64,000 nt of DNA from Oxalobacteraceae sp. CFBP 13730 (GCA_014841835.1 JACYUQ010000003.1:744001-808000); one strand, 5' to 3'; numbered from the stretch's first letter, positions 40,078-51,296 are shown. The notes: generated from the letters alone by a model not told the origin. Translations and numbers: made by a program.

Positions 40078-40470
40078 TTGGCTGACGATGATAAAACCTC
40101 TTCCATGGTCCGGAACGGGGGACGACAGGGCAGGACGACCCTGTCGACACGGCGCCGGGGATTGGGGGAGCCACATGAAATGGTAGCACGCAGTGCTGTG
40201 TGGAAACTACAGGTTCCGTCCCGTGCGTCGCGTGGCGTTGACGTTTTTTTGACAACTTTTAGCGAGACATCGGTACAAAAGCGCGTGGACAGGCCAGGCA
40301 TGACCCGCAATGGCAGAAAGCTCAGGGCATCGGTATGTCGTGTCTGCCGGCCCACCACATTGATTAGCGTGTGAAAATTTCGATTACTTTGTGCTTGCGC
40401 AAAGATTAATTAGAGCCAACACAAGATAATTAATGGGCGTTAAAAAAATCAAAAAGACAAGGGGTGAACC
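40078..40470. other. Divergent intergenic region before the tyrosinase operon
   Basis: This 393-nt stretch becomes AT-rich toward the tyrosinase gene. It has a near-perfect inverted repeat, CTTTGTGC (40387-40394) and GCGCAAAG (40397-40404), a candidate operator, followed by GATAAT at 40424-40429 as a possible -10. No gene or RNA is recognised in the rest. Confidence 0.45.
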
Positions 40471-42087
40471 ATGAAGCGTAGAAGCTTAATCAAGGGCACT
40501 TTGGCATCTGCAGGTCTTGCCTGCTCCTACGCGGGATTGGCAGCCACAGGCAATCGGCAGCGCCGTAATATCGCCAGCTTCAGCACAGACGAGGTAAAAA
40601 TATTTCGGGAAGCAGTGCTCGACATGCAATCGAAATCCGCAGCCGATCCCGAAAGCTGGAATTATCTTGCAGCTGTTCACCGTTACGGGCCCTATCCAAG
40701 CAACGCTGAGGCACAAAAATATCAGCACCCCGATGTTCTCAAAACGATCGATTTCGATGCCCTCGCAAAGGTGCCAGCCGAGGAGCGCGCGAAATATTGG
40801 CGTGCCTGTATCCACCACGACCATCCGGCGACAAGCCATTTTCTGTCATGGCATCGTCTCTACCTATGGCATTTTGAGACGGCACTTCTTGCCGCGACAG
40901 ATATCGCAGCGGCGCGCCTTGGTTTACCAAGAAGTATTTCGGGCGTGCCTTATTGGGACTACTATGCCTCGCCGCGATTGCCCGATGCATTTCGCATACC
41001 GCTGATATCGGGTCGTCCAAATCCCCTGTATGTGCCGTATCGGAACCATGCAATCAATGCTGGCACGAAAGGCGTTATCACTGCCGACCTGGATGCGTTT
41101 CGCATGGGCGACATGCTCAATCAGCCAATCATCATCGACGGTGAAACGCGGAGAGGCTTTAGTGGTGCTCTGGAAAAGCCTGTTCACGATGATGTGCACA
41201 GTGAAATCGGCGGCTTGATGACGAATCAGAACAACGCTTCCTGGGACCCGGTGTTCTGGCTGCATCATGCGAACATCGATCGCCTCTGGACGATATGGCA
41301 GCAGCGAACGAGTGCGACGCCCGACACGAGCATCACGCCAGAGTGGCGCAGGAAAACGTTCACGTTCAAGATCAATGCCGCAGGCGCCTTGTTCGAGGGC
41401 AGCGCCGGCAACACTGCCGATGGCAAAAGCCTGGCGCCAAATATCGTCACTTATGACAGTTTGGTGCTGCCCCCGAAAACACCTCCAACCCCGCTACCCA
41501 AAGCGCCTCCGGTCATTGCCGTTGCATCGTCGCTGAGCCCCATGAAAAACGGCACCAATGCGCTGACCAGCGATGTGAGAAAAGTCGGGGTCACCAATAG
41601 CGGCGGGACGATCACGCTCAACGTGCCATCTGCCAATCGCTCCCGACTGGGCACCCTTGGCAATAAATCCACCAGTCGCGCAGGTGCCAAGGACCTTACC
41701 TGGGCGGCGGTGGTGCTCGAAGGTATAAGCATCACCGCGCAAGGTCAACGCGACGGCTTTGTTTACCACGTTTATATGAACCTGCCAGCCACGCACATAC
41801 CAGATGCCGATCCCGACATGTACAAGATTGGCGCGCTGAGTTCACTTTCACTATCGTGCATCGATCCAGAAATATGCACATCCGGCAAGGCAAATGCCCG
41901 GTTTGTCATCACGGAAAAACTGGTAAAAATCATGAACGACAAGAAAGCGCCCAACTCGATCGACGTATCACTGGTCAGGATGACCGCCAAGGGCCCGGAC
42001 GGCAAGCTTGTCCCACCAGAACCATCCTCGGCACTGCTTGAAATCACTTCAATACGGCTTGAAGGCTCGAACGATCCGATTATGTGA
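40471..42087 (+). CDS. Tyrosinase / polyphenol oxidase family copper protein, Tat-exported
   Basis: A 538-aa type-3 copper oxidase that would oxidise phenols. An RR motif (KRRSLIKG at residues 2-9) with a hydrophobic stretch suggests Tat export. The CuA site is HFLSWHRLYLWHFE near residue 127. CuB is DDVHSEIGG near 247 and DPVFWLHHANIDRLW near 262, both with the expected His ligands. A C-terminal beta-domain (about 340-538) is larger than in minimal tyrosinases and may shield the site or hold a substrate. AAGGGG precedes ATG 40471. Base composition is near 50% GC in places against about 63% next door, which points to acquisition by transfer. Confidence 0.9.
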   Translation: MKRRSLIKGTLASAGLACSYAGLAATGNRQRRNIASFSTDEVKIFREAVLDMQSKSAADPESWNYLAAVHRYGPYPSNAEAQKYQHPDVLKTIDFDALAKVPAEERAKYWRACIHHDHPATSHFLSWHRLYLWHFETALLAATDIAAARLGLPRSISGVPYWDYYASPRLPDAFRIPLISGRPNPLYVPYRNHAINAGTKGVITADLDAFRMGDMLNQPIIIDGETRRGFSGALEKPVHDDVHSEIGGLMTNQNNASWDPVFWLHHANIDRLWTIWQQRTSATPDTSITPEWRRKTFTFKINAAGALFEGSAGNTADGKSLAPNIVTYDSLVLPPKTPPTPLPKAPPVIAVASSLSPMKNGTNALTSDVRKVGVTNSGGTITLNVPSANRSRLGTLGNKSTSRAGAKDLTWAAVVLEGISITAQGQRDGFVYHVYMNLPATHIPDADPDMYKIGALSSLSLSCIDPEICTSGKANARFVITEKLVKIMNDKKAPNSIDVSLVRMTAKGPDGKLVPPEPSSALLEITSIRLEGSNDPIM

Positions 42088-42146
42088 CGATTGCCTGAAC
42101 AGCGTCCGGCACTACAACCATTCAATTGTCAAACGGAGAAAACATC

Positions 42147-43154
42147 ATGATGCATGGATCGTGTGGCATGGGCGTACGCGTCAAACACGCAAAGCAGACC
42201 GCAGGCCATGGTTTGCTCATGCTGGCATTCGTTTTCCTGGCCGGCTGCACCCACCGGGGTGAGCTACGCACGGCTCACGAAGAAAAGGCCTTGGCTGACG
42301 TGGTCGATGCAGTGCAGTTTGCAGTCGACATCGCAGCCAAGGACAAGGTATGGAACGCGACGAGCAAAGAATCTGATCACTGGGCCCAGGCCTGCGAGGT
42401 GGCGAGCAAAACGTCGGCAGATTCTTGCCATGGGATGATTGAAAAGGCGCAGCCCATGTGTCAGGGCGATTGTCCAAATGGCCAATGCAACCTCGTGGCG
42501 CAGCGCCGCTGCGAGTCTTACGTGAGCGGCGCAGCGTTTGGCGTCATGTGCTCGCAAGCCAAAAAAACAGGGGTGGCTGTCGATACGTGGTGCAACGCCG
42601 CCGAGGCCTGCATTTCTGCCCGCACTTCAGCAGCGGGCATCTGTGCCTCATCCGAACTCGTGCGCCTTCCACAACTGGTGGAGGCAACGTTGACACTGGC
42701 GGTCGAAAGAACAACATCCAGGGACGCGGGGCTGAATATCCTGATCGTGTCATTCAACACAGGCAGATCCGAATCGTCGGCGAACTCGATAAGCATGGTG
42801 CTCAAGCCAAGGACCCGGTCAATCGACTATGGCACCGTCGATTTACCGTTGGATTTCCCGCCAGAGCGCACCGTTTCGAAAGAAGCGCAGGCGCTGGCTA
42901 CGCAACTGTCGACCCTGATTACTGATGCTGTCAAGGCTTCGGTCAAGGAGTACGACATGCTGCCGAATGGCACCACCACCGTTGCACGGGCGCCGATGCT
43001 GATGGCGGAACTGGAAGTGAGCTTCTCTCTTACCGTCGACAGCAACGGCTCTCTGGGTATCAAGAAGGCCTGGGGCGGTATTGGTGCAGAGCTCGGCGGT
43101 GAATACGGGACAAAACGCGTCAACACGCTGTCGATCAGGTATGCGCGCAAGTAA
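42147..43154 (+). CDS. Cysteine-rich predicted lipoprotein next to the tyrosinase gene
   Basis: A 335-aa protein of unknown function. The signal ends in FLAGC with Cys34 as lipidation site. Residues 75-170 form a segment with 10 cysteines (for example CQGDCPNGQC), which could be disulfide-bonded. The C-terminal part (from about 170) has two stretches with beta-strand character; the last one (MAELEVSFSLTVDSNGSLG) reminds me of the trypsin-co-occurring domain type, but this is weak. It starts 59 nt after the tyrosinase stop with CGGAGA upstream of ATG 42147; the next start, 21 nt later, is possible. Probably same operon. Confidence 0.78.
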   Translation: MMHGSCGMGVRVKHAKQTAGHGLLMLAFVFLAGCTHRGELRTAHEEKALADVVDAVQFAVDIAAKDKVWNATSKESDHWAQACEVASKTSADSCHGMIEKAQPMCQGDCPNGQCNLVAQRRCESYVSGAAFGVMCSQAKKTGVAVDTWCNAAEACISARTSAAGICASSELVRLPQLVEATLTLAVERTTSRDAGLNILIVSFNTGRSESSANSISMVLKPRTRSIDYGTVDLPLDFPPERTVSKEAQALATQLSTLITDAVKASVKEYDMLPNGTTTVARAPMLMAELEVSFSLTVDSNGSLGIKKAWGGIGAELGGEYGTKRVNTLSIRYARK

Positions 43155-43220
43155 ACCGTGCGACCCCGGGATGTTCCAAGGTGCCATCGCTATTGCCTGA
43201 GGTTGAGGGATACATTGTTG

Positions 43221-45086
43221 CTAGATATCCAGGTGCGAAATCAGCAGCCGGCGTGCATCGATATCGCTCTGTGGATGCTCGCTGCCCTCCCCTTGCGCGC
43301 CCAGCGAAATCCCGACCGACATGATGTCGATGAGGAGCAGTTGCAGGATACGCGAGATCATCGACAGGAAGCTCGTGCTGTCTTCGCTGTGGTCCACCGC
43401 CAGGCACACGCTGGCCTTTTTCGCCAGCGGCGAGCGGCTGGCCGTGATCGCGATGATGTCGGCGCCCCGCGCGCGCGCCGTGTCGACTGCCTCGAGCAGC
43501 TCGGGCAACTGCCCGCCGGTGGAAATCGCGATCACCACGTCGCCCGGCGCCAGCAAGTCCGCAGCGAGGTTCAGCAGGTGCGAGTCGCCGTACGATGCGG
43601 CCGGGATGCGAAAGCGAAAGAACTTGTGCTGGCCGTCGAGCGCCACCGCACGCGCATTGCCCAGCGCGTAAAACTCGACCCGGCGCGCGCGCCGCAGCAG
43701 CTCGATGGCGCGGTCGATCGCGTGCACGTCGAGCGCATCGCGAAACTTCAGGATCGCCGACACCGTGTTGTCGATCACCTTGGCCGACAGGTCATGCGTG
43801 CTGTCGGTGACGCGCACCTGGCTGTGGCGCACGGGGATGGTGCCGGTCAGGCTGCCTGCGAACTTGAGCTTGAATTCGGCCAGGCCCTGGAAGCCCAGCG
43901 AGCGGCAGAAGCGGATCACGGTCGGCTGGCTCACGTCGGCCAGGCGCGCGATCTCGGCGATCGGCTCGGACAACATCTTGCGCGGATGCTCGATCACGAG
44001 CGCGGCCACGCGCTGCTCGGCCGGCGAGAGTTCGTGCAGCAGTTGCTGCACGCGGTCGGTGAGCGTGTTGGCGCCGCTGCGCCCGCGCAGGTGCTCGGAC
44101 AGGATCGCCGAGACGCCGTACAGCGCCGGGTTGGGCGTCATGATGATGTAGGTCGGAATCTGGGCGATGTAGTCGCGGAAGCGCCCCTTGGCTTCGAAGC
44201 GGGCACGAAATGGCGACTGCGCAAACCAGGTGCCCATGCGCGGCACGATGCCGCCGCCGATGAACATGCCGCCAAACGCGCCCAGCGTCACCGCCAGGTT
44301 CGCCGCCGCGCTGCCCAGCATGCCGGCGAAGGTCTCCAGCACCTCGAGGCACAGCGGATCATGGTCATCAAGAGCGGCGCTGACGATGTCGGCGGTGCTG
44401 CGCACTGGCGCCGCGACGCCGTTGCGCTCGGCCAGCGCGCGGTAGATCAGTTCGATGCCGGGGCCGGAGATCAGGCGCTCGTTCGACACGTGCTGCCACT
44501 CGCGCCATGCGTACTGCAGAATCGCGAATTCGCGCTCGTCACTCGGCGCGAAGTTGACGTGCCCGCCCTCGCTGCCGAGCGTGACGAAACCGTCGATGGT
44601 CGGGATCACACCCGAGACGCCAAGGCCCGTGCCCGGCCCCAGCACGCCCGACACGGCATGCGTCTGCGGCGCGCCGCCGCCGATCTGCAGCAGATCCTTC
44701 GGCTGGAAGCCCGGCAGCGCCATCGCCAGCGCGGTGAAGTCGTTGACGATCAACAGCGTCGACAGGCCCAGCGCGCGGCGCACGGCATCCGTCGAGAACT
44801 GCCAGTCGCGGTTGGTCATGCGGATGAAGTCGCCGCTGATCGGATTGGCCAGCGCAAAGGCCGCGTGGTGAATGCGCCCGCCCGGATGCTGCTCGAGATA
44901 GGCGTGCAGCAGCGGGATGATGCCGTCGAAGTCGTCGCAGCGCAGCACGGCGACCTGCCCCAGCACACCGGGCGCGGTCTCCAGGCCCAGGCGTGCATGG
45001 GTGGCGCCAATGTCGGCCAGCAGGCGCGGACCGTCGGCAAAGGCGGCGCGCGGGGGTTTGCTTTTTGGATCAGGGTCTTCCGTCAT
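43221..45086 (-). CDS. Bifunctional glucokinase / RpiR-family transcriptional regulator (copy 2)
   Basis: A 621-aa paralogue of the protein at 29545-31392 with the same Glk (about 1-335), HTH (about 350-425) and SIS (about 470-595) plan, and almost identical motifs: LLADIGATHARLGL, IVNDFTALAM, GVLGPGTGLGVSG, SEGGHVNFAP and DVSQPTVIRFCRSLGFQG. The SIS pocket differs slightly (AISTGGQLPELL instead of AVSNSGGLPELL), so sensing may differ. ATG 45086 is chosen; an in-frame TTG at 45116 would add ten residues without a ribosome site. It is last in a run of five same-strand genes, 45 nt after the alpha/beta hydrolase. Confidence 0.92.
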   Translation of the reverse strand: MTEDPDPKSKPPRAAFADGPRLLADIGATHARLGLETAPGVLGQVAVLRCDDFDGIIPLLHAYLEQHPGGRIHHAAFALANPISGDFIRMTNRDWQFSTDAVRRALGLSTLLIVNDFTALAMALPGFQPKDLLQIGGGAPQTHAVSGVLGPGTGLGVSGVIPTIDGFVTLGSEGGHVNFAPSDEREFAILQYAWREWQHVSNERLISGPGIELIYRALAERNGVAAPVRSTADIVSAALDDHDPLCLEVLETFAGMLGSAAANLAVTLGAFGGMFIGGGIVPRMGTWFAQSPFRARFEAKGRFRDYIAQIPTYIIMTPNPALYGVSAILSEHLRGRSGANTLTDRVQQLLHELSPAEQRVAALVIEHPRKMLSEPIAEIARLADVSQPTVIRFCRSLGFQGLAEFKLKFAGSLTGTIPVRHSQVRVTDSTHDLSAKVIDNTVSAILKFRDALDVHAIDRAIELLRRARRVEFYALGNARAVALDGQHKFFRFRIPAASYGDSHLLNLAADLLAPGDVVIAISTGGQLPELLEAVDTARARGADIIAITASRSPLAKKASVCLAVDHSEDSTSFLSMISRILQLLLIDIMSVGISLGAQGEGSEHPQSDIDARRLLISHLDI

Positions 45087-45131
45087 ACCACAAGGATACC
45101 ATTGACCCAATGACAAGAGAATGGGCTCTGG

Positions 45132-46151
45132 TCAGCGCACGAGCCCCTTGAGCAGCGCCTTGTGGAACTGTACCGGGTCCTGCATCTGCGGCGCGTGCCC
45201 CATCTCGGGGAATGTCACCAGCACCGCGCCCGGAATTGCCTTGCGCGTGGCCTCGGCCAGCACCTTGTAGTTGCCCAGTGTTGGGCGCACATCAGCGGGC
45301 GCGGCATCCTTGCCGATCGCGGTCGTGTCCTTCAAGCCCATCAGCAGGAAGGTCGGCGTTTTGATCAACGGGAATTCATGGACCACGGGCTGCGTGTAGA
45401 TCATGTCGTAGATGAGCGCCGAATTCCAGGCCACGAGCTCCTTGCCCTTGCCACGGTACATACCGGCCAGCATCTGGACCCACACTTCGTACTCCGGCTT
45501 CCACTGGCCGTTGTAGTAGGTCGTGCGCTCGTACTCGCGCACGCGCTCGGCCGACAATTTCAGCTCGCGCTCATACCACTGATCGACACCCAGCGACGGC
45601 ACGCCCAGGTTCTTCCAGTCTTCCAGGCCGATCGGGTTGATCATCACCAGCTGGTCGGTCAGTTCGGGATACATCAGCGCGTAGCGCGTGGCCAGCATGC
45701 CGCCGGTCGAGTGGCCGATGATGATGGCCTTCTTCACGCCGATCGAGGCCAGGAGCTTGCGCGTGTTGTCGGCCAGTTGCTGGAACGTGTACTGGTAGTG
45801 CTGCGGTTTGGTGGATTTGCAAAAGCCGATCTGGTCGGGCACCACGACGCGGTAGCCGGCGTCGCTCAGTGCCTTCGTGGTGCCGGCCCAGGTTGCGCCG
45901 CAGAAGTTCTTGCCGTGCATGAGCACGACGGTGCGGCCATTGGGACTGGCCGGCTTGACGTCCATATAGGTCATCTGCAGATCGACGCGCTGCGACGTGA
46001 AGCGGTATTGCTGCGTCGGTGCGGGGTAGGCGAATTCTTCGAGTTCGGCGCCGTAGACTGGCGCCGCGGCCGATTGTGCCTGCGCCGGGGCCAGCGCGAG
46101 GGCGAAACCGAGGCCCGCGATGGCGCGGGTGATGTGCGTAAAGACGGGCAT
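45132..46151 (-). CDS. Secreted alpha/beta hydrolase
   Basis: A 339-aa hydrolase with a Sec signal peptide ending at APAQA near residue 25. The oxyanion-region motif VLMHGKNFCG is near 76, the nucleophile serine in GHSTGG near 146, the acid Asp probably in GLKDTTAIG near 274 and the histidine in MGHAPQMQDP near 317. This is an intact catalytic triad. The substrate is unknown; the gene sits between the alpha-amylase and the glucokinase fusion (61 and 45 nt gaps), so it is likely expressed with starch utilisation genes, although no esterase activity is obviously needed there. Confidence 0.9.
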   Translation of the reverse strand: MPVFTHITRAIAGLGFALALAPAQAQSAAAPVYGAELEEFAYPAPTQQYRFTSQRVDLQMTYMDVKPASPNGRTVVLMHGKNFCGATWAGTTKALSDAGYRVVVPDQIGFCKSTKPQHYQYTFQQLADNTRKLLASIGVKKAIIIGHSTGGMLATRYALMYPELTDQLVMINPIGLEDWKNLGVPSLGVDQWYERELKLSAERVREYERTTYYNGQWKPEYEVWVQMLAGMYRGKGKELVAWNSALIYDMIYTQPVVHEFPLIKTPTFLLMGLKDTTAIGKDAAPADVRPTLGNYKVLAEATRKAIPGAVLVTFPEMGHAPQMQDPVQFHKALLKGLVR

Positions 46152-46212
46152 AAAGGTGGGCAGACTGGCAGCCGAAAAGTGGACAGAACGGCCAGTCTAC
46201 CCCGGAACCCGG

Positions 46213-47892
46213 TCAGTCCTGCGCGATCAGCGCCACCTGTGCGGCGGTTGCGAACCGCACCTTGCCGTCCTTGACCACGGCGGTATTGCCGGTGTACCAG
46301 TCGCGCACCGTGGCGCCGTCGTTGAAGACGCCGCCCACCGAAATGGCCACCGGCTGCTGCGTCGACAGGCCCAGCGCGACGACCACGCGATCGCTCACGC
46401 CATTCTGTTCCCACGTGCGCTTGAACGTGTACGGGCTCGAGCCGATCATCTGGTGCTTGCCGGCGCCAACGGCCGGGTGCGCAGCGCGGAAGCGTCCCAG
46501 GCGCGCCCAGTGCGCGCGGATATCGGCCACGCGATGCAGACCGCGCTCGGCGTTCGACGCCAGCTCGTCCCAATTCATGAAGGTGCGCAGGTTGGCGTCG
46601 CCCTCGGCGCCCTCGAACTTCAGGATGCGCGCCGTTTCGTCGCCGTAATAGATCTGCGCCGCGCCAGGCGCCAGCAGAAGCTTGTTGGCCGACTCGAATG
46701 GCTGCTGGCGCAGCGGATCGAACGGGCTGCTGTCGTCGTGCGAACTGATGTAATTCAGCACCGAGAAGCCCTTCATCTCGCCATTGAGAATAGTCGAGTA
46801 TTCCGAGAACACCTGTTCGTACGGGCGCTTGGCGTCGCTGCGCAGACTGAAGCTGATCATGCTGTCGAAGCCCTGGTCCAGGTAGTCGACGAATTCGCCG
46901 CCGCCCAGGTCGAACTTGCGCGCATGCTTGATCTCGTAGTTGTAGACCTCGGACACCATCCAGAACGGCTTCTGGTCGATGCTCTTGGCCGGGTTGGCGC
47001 GCTTCCAGTCCGCCAGCGCCAGGCTCGCTTCTTTCTTCAGTTCCTTCCACAGGCCTGGCTCGGTGTGCTTGACGGTGTCGGCGCGGAAGCCATCGATACC
47101 GAACTTGCGCACCCAGTCGGCGTGCCACTTCATCAGGTAGTAGCGCGGCGCGCGCGGGTAGCCGGTACGCTTGAAGAATGCGTCGAGCTCTTTCACTTCG
47201 CGCTCGTAGCGGCCTTCCTTCTTCCACTTCGCCACCAGGTGCGGCGGCAGGTCGACCGGCTTGTCGCTGCCCGTCAAAAAGTCCGGCAGGTTTGCCACCA
47301 GCGTGCAATCGACCGTCGTGCGCGCATCCTTGTAGGTGCAGGTCGGGCCCGTGCGGACCCAAGACGCCGGCCAGACCTTATCCTGCGGCGTGACGGGGCC
47401 GGTGTGGTTCATCACCACGTCGAACACGATGCGGATGCCCTTGGCGTGCGCCGTGTCGACCAGCGTGCGCAGTTCGTCCTCGGTGCCAAACGCGGCGTCG
47501 AGCGCCGTGAAGTCCTTGGCCCAGTAACCGTGGAAGGCGTAGCTCTTGCCAGTGCCTTCATCGGTCGCGCCGTGGATCTGTTCGATCACGGGCGTCAGCC
47601 AGATCGCGTTCACGCCCAGGTCGGTGAAATACCCTTCCTTGATCTTGGCCGTGATGCCGGCGATGTCACCGCCCATGAAACCGCGCAGCGGCGCTGCGTC
47701 GTCCTTGCGTCCGTAAGCCTTATCGTTGGCCGGGTTGCCGTTGTTGAAGCGGTCCGTCAGCAGGAAGTAGACGGTCGCATTCTCCCAGACGAACGGCTTG
47801 GCGGCGGGCGCCGGGCCGGGCAACTGGGCGCTGGCAGAGGTCATCGCACCGAAGGCGAGCAGCATGGCGGAAGCAAGGACGGGTAGTTTCAT
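46213..47892 (-). CDS. Periplasmic alpha-amylase, GH13
   Basis: A 559-aa endo-acting enzyme of the MalS-like group that cleaves alpha-1,4 bonds in maltodextrins. A Sec signal peptide ends at TSASA near residue 22. The GH13 barrel shows VVMNHTGPV near 160, the nucleophile in GIDGFRADTVKH near 285, acid/base in WMVSEVYNYE near 326 and transition-state Asp in YISSHDDSSPF near 393. It is 25 nt downstream of pgm. A C-terminal beta-sandwich finishes the chain. Confidence 0.94.
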   Translation of the reverse strand: MKLPVLASAMLLAFGAMTSASAQLPGPAPAAKPFVWENATVYFLLTDRFNNGNPANDKAYGRKDDAAPLRGFMGGDIAGITAKIKEGYFTDLGVNAIWLTPVIEQIHGATDEGTGKSYAFHGYWAKDFTALDAAFGTEDELRTLVDTAHAKGIRIVFDVVMNHTGPVTPQDKVWPASWVRTGPTCTYKDARTTVDCTLVANLPDFLTGSDKPVDLPPHLVAKWKKEGRYEREVKELDAFFKRTGYPRAPRYYLMKWHADWVRKFGIDGFRADTVKHTEPGLWKELKKEASLALADWKRANPAKSIDQKPFWMVSEVYNYEIKHARKFDLGGGEFVDYLDQGFDSMISFSLRSDAKRPYEQVFSEYSTILNGEMKGFSVLNYISSHDDSSPFDPLRQQPFESANKLLLAPGAAQIYYGDETARILKFEGAEGDANLRTFMNWDELASNAERGLHRVADIRAHWARLGRFRAAHPAVGAGKHQMIGSSPYTFKRTWEQNGVSDRVVVALGLSTQQPVAISVGGVFNDGATVRDWYTGNTAVVKDGKVRFATAAQVALIAQD

Positions 47893-47917
47893 GCGGGGTT
47901 CCTGTGTGGTGAAAGGG

Positions 47918-49552
<1,635 letters not shown>

Positions 49553-49565
49553 TTACTCCTGTCAA

Positions 49566-49579
49566 TGTAAGCGTTCACA
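49566..49579. promoter_or_regulatory. LacI-like imperfect palindrome before pgm
   Basis: TGTAAGCGTTCACA has a central CG and 5 of 7 matched half-site positions, the general form of a LacI-family operator. It lies 17 nt before the pgm start. No LacI regulator is in the window. Confidence 0.3.
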
Positions 49580-49675
49580 ACACCGCCGGACGGGGCCGGA
49601 CAATGTTGATAAAACGTTACGATACGACAGACGCCGGATTCACGGCGCGCAGACGCGCACCGTGCGCGCCGGACA

Positions 49676-51013
49676 TCAGACGGCAGCCTTGACCGGCGCT
49701 GCCTTGTCCGTCACCAGGAGGGTCAGCAGCGCGGCGATGAGCATGCAGGCGCCGCCCAGCACGAGCGTGAGCACGGCGTGACCATCGAACAGGTGCTTGG
49801 TCACAAAGCCCAGCAGCAGGCCGCTGACGATCTGCGGAATCACGACGAAGAAGTTGAACAGGCCCATGAAGTAGCCCATGCGCTTGGCGGGCAGCGAGCC
49901 GGCCAGGATCGCGTACGGCATCGTCAGGATCGAGGCCCAGGCAATGCCGATGCCGATCATCGGCACCACCAGCATATTCTTGTCGGTGATGAGAAACACG
50001 CTGGCCAGGCTCAGGCCGCCGATGGTCAGGCAGGTCGCATGGACGACCTTGCGGCTGGTCATGCGGGCAAACACGGGCAGGATGAAGGCGGCCAGCGCCG
50101 ACACGCCGCTGTAGACGGCGAACATGATGCCGACCCAGCTGCCGGCGTCCTGATAGGCGCTCGACTGCGCGTCGGTGGTGCCGTAGACGCTGTCGGCAAT
50201 CGCGGTGCCGGTGTAGATCCACATCGCAAACAGCGCGATCCAGGTGAAGAACTGCACGAACGCCAGTTGCACCATCGTGCGCGGCATCTTGGAAAAGCCC
50301 CCGAAGATCTCGGCGATGGCCACACCCACGCTGCGCGAGGCCGCGCGTTCCTTGTTGAACGCTTCCATGTCGGGCGGCGGCAGTTCGTCAGCGAACACCA
50401 CGGTCCAGGTCACGGCCAGGAAGAACACGAGGCCACCGGCATAGAACGAGTAGCGCACGGTATCGGGGATCACGCCGCCGATGACGGCGTTCGACACGCC
50501 CATGCTTTCAAAGAAGGTCGGCAGGAGCGAGGCGATGACCGCGCCGCAACCGATGAAGAAGGTCTGCATCGCATAGCCGGCGGTCTGCTGCGACGGATCG
50601 AGCTTGTCGCCGACAAAGGCGCGGAACGGCTCCATCGATACGTTGATCGCGGCGTCCATCATCCACAGCACGGCCACGGCCATCCACAGCGCGGTGGAGT
50701 TGGGCATCAGGAACAGCGCAATGGCAGCCAGCACGGCGCCGATGAAGAAGAACGGCCGGCGGCGGCCCCACTTCGGGTGCCAGGTGTTGTCGCTCAGGTA
50801 GCCGACGATCGGCTGAATGAGCAGGCCCGTGACAGGCGCAGCGAGCCAGTAGAGAGAAAAGTTTTCGGGGTCGGCGCCGAGCGTCGCGAAAATGCGGCTG
50901 GTATTCGCGTTCTGCAGTGCGAAGCCGAACTGGATGCCGAAGAAACCGAAGCTCATGTTCCACAGCTGCCAGAACGACAGGCGTGGTTTGAGCACGGTCG
51001 ATTGCATATCCAT
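49676..51013 (-). CDS. MFS sugar (maltose/oligosaccharide) transporter, SLC45/sucrose-type
   Basis: A 445-aa inner-membrane carrier with 12 predicted helices. The SLC45/plant sucrose transporter signature KWGRRRPFFF is near residue 84, and the N-terminal SFGFFGIQFGFALQNANTSRIF matches maltose/maltodextrin transporters found next to amylase and TonB receptor genes in Caulobacter- and Xanthomonas-like loci. Context (pgm, amylase, glucokinase) supports maltose or malto-oligosaccharide import by proton symport. It begins the five-gene same-strand run. The promoter is at 51069-51097, with a TGTA...CTA-type element over the -10. Confidence 0.9.
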   Translation of the reverse strand: MDMQSTVLKPRLSFWQLWNMSFGFFGIQFGFALQNANTSRIFATLGADPENFSLYWLAAPVTGLLIQPIVGYLSDNTWHPKWGRRRPFFFIGAVLAAIALFLMPNSTALWMAVAVLWMMDAAINVSMEPFRAFVGDKLDPSQQTAGYAMQTFFIGCGAVIASLLPTFFESMGVSNAVIGGVIPDTVRYSFYAGGLVFFLAVTWTVVFADELPPPDMEAFNKERAASRSVGVAIAEIFGGFSKMPRTMVQLAFVQFFTWIALFAMWIYTGTAIADSVYGTTDAQSSAYQDAGSWVGIMFAVYSGVSALAAFILPVFARMTSRKVVHATCLTIGGLSLASVFLITDKNMLVVPMIGIGIAWASILTMPYAILAGSLPAKRMGYFMGLFNFFVVIPQIVSGLLLGFVTKHLFDGHAVLTLVLGGACMLIAALLTLLVTDKAAPVKAAV

Positions 51014-51068
51014 GTGTGTCCCTAATCTGGCCCGCCGGAGGTACGGGTTATGTTATCTAATCTGTAGC

Positions 51069-51097
51069 AAAATAACATGGGGGTATCCGAGTGTCAA
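51069..51097 (-). promoter_or_regulatory. Promoter of the MFS-pgm-amylase run
   Basis: On the minus strand, TTGACA (51092-51097, perfect) and TATTTT (51069-51074) with a 17-nt spacer. Element TGTAGCAAAATAACA (51063-51077) overlaps the -10. Confidence 0.65.
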
Positions 51098-51209
51098 TCG
51101 TGTCAATCCCATAGTGGGATCGATATGACAGCTTCGCAGCCAGAAGGAGGTTTGTAGTCAAACAACATCAGAAAAACACCATCGCAGCGTCGAACCGTCA
51201 GCCCAAAAA

Positions 51210-51296
51210 CGTCGTTCCCGCGAAGGCGGGAACCCAAGTCCGTCGCGCTGCAGGTAGCAGTGCCGAACTGAGGTTCCCGCCTGCGCGGGAACGACG
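51210..51296. repeat. REP-like inverted repeat element, copy 2
   Basis: Left arm 51210-51240 (with TTCCCGCGAAGGCGGGAA) and inverted right arm 51264-51296 (with TTCCCGCCTGCGCGGGAA) flank a short core. It is closely related to 37662-37761 in layout and in the core (GTC-GT-GCG then TGC-GAACT). Confidence 0.8.

Noticed and set aside
40180..40380. Small gene or RNA between the diguanylate cyclase and tyrosinase
   Set aside because: The open frames here lack ribosome sites and family features, and no promoter-terminator pair frames an RNA.
45162..47886. 370- and 588-codon plus-strand frames opposite hydrolase and amylase
   Set aside because: Shadow frames; the minus strand encodes intact enzymes with signal peptides.
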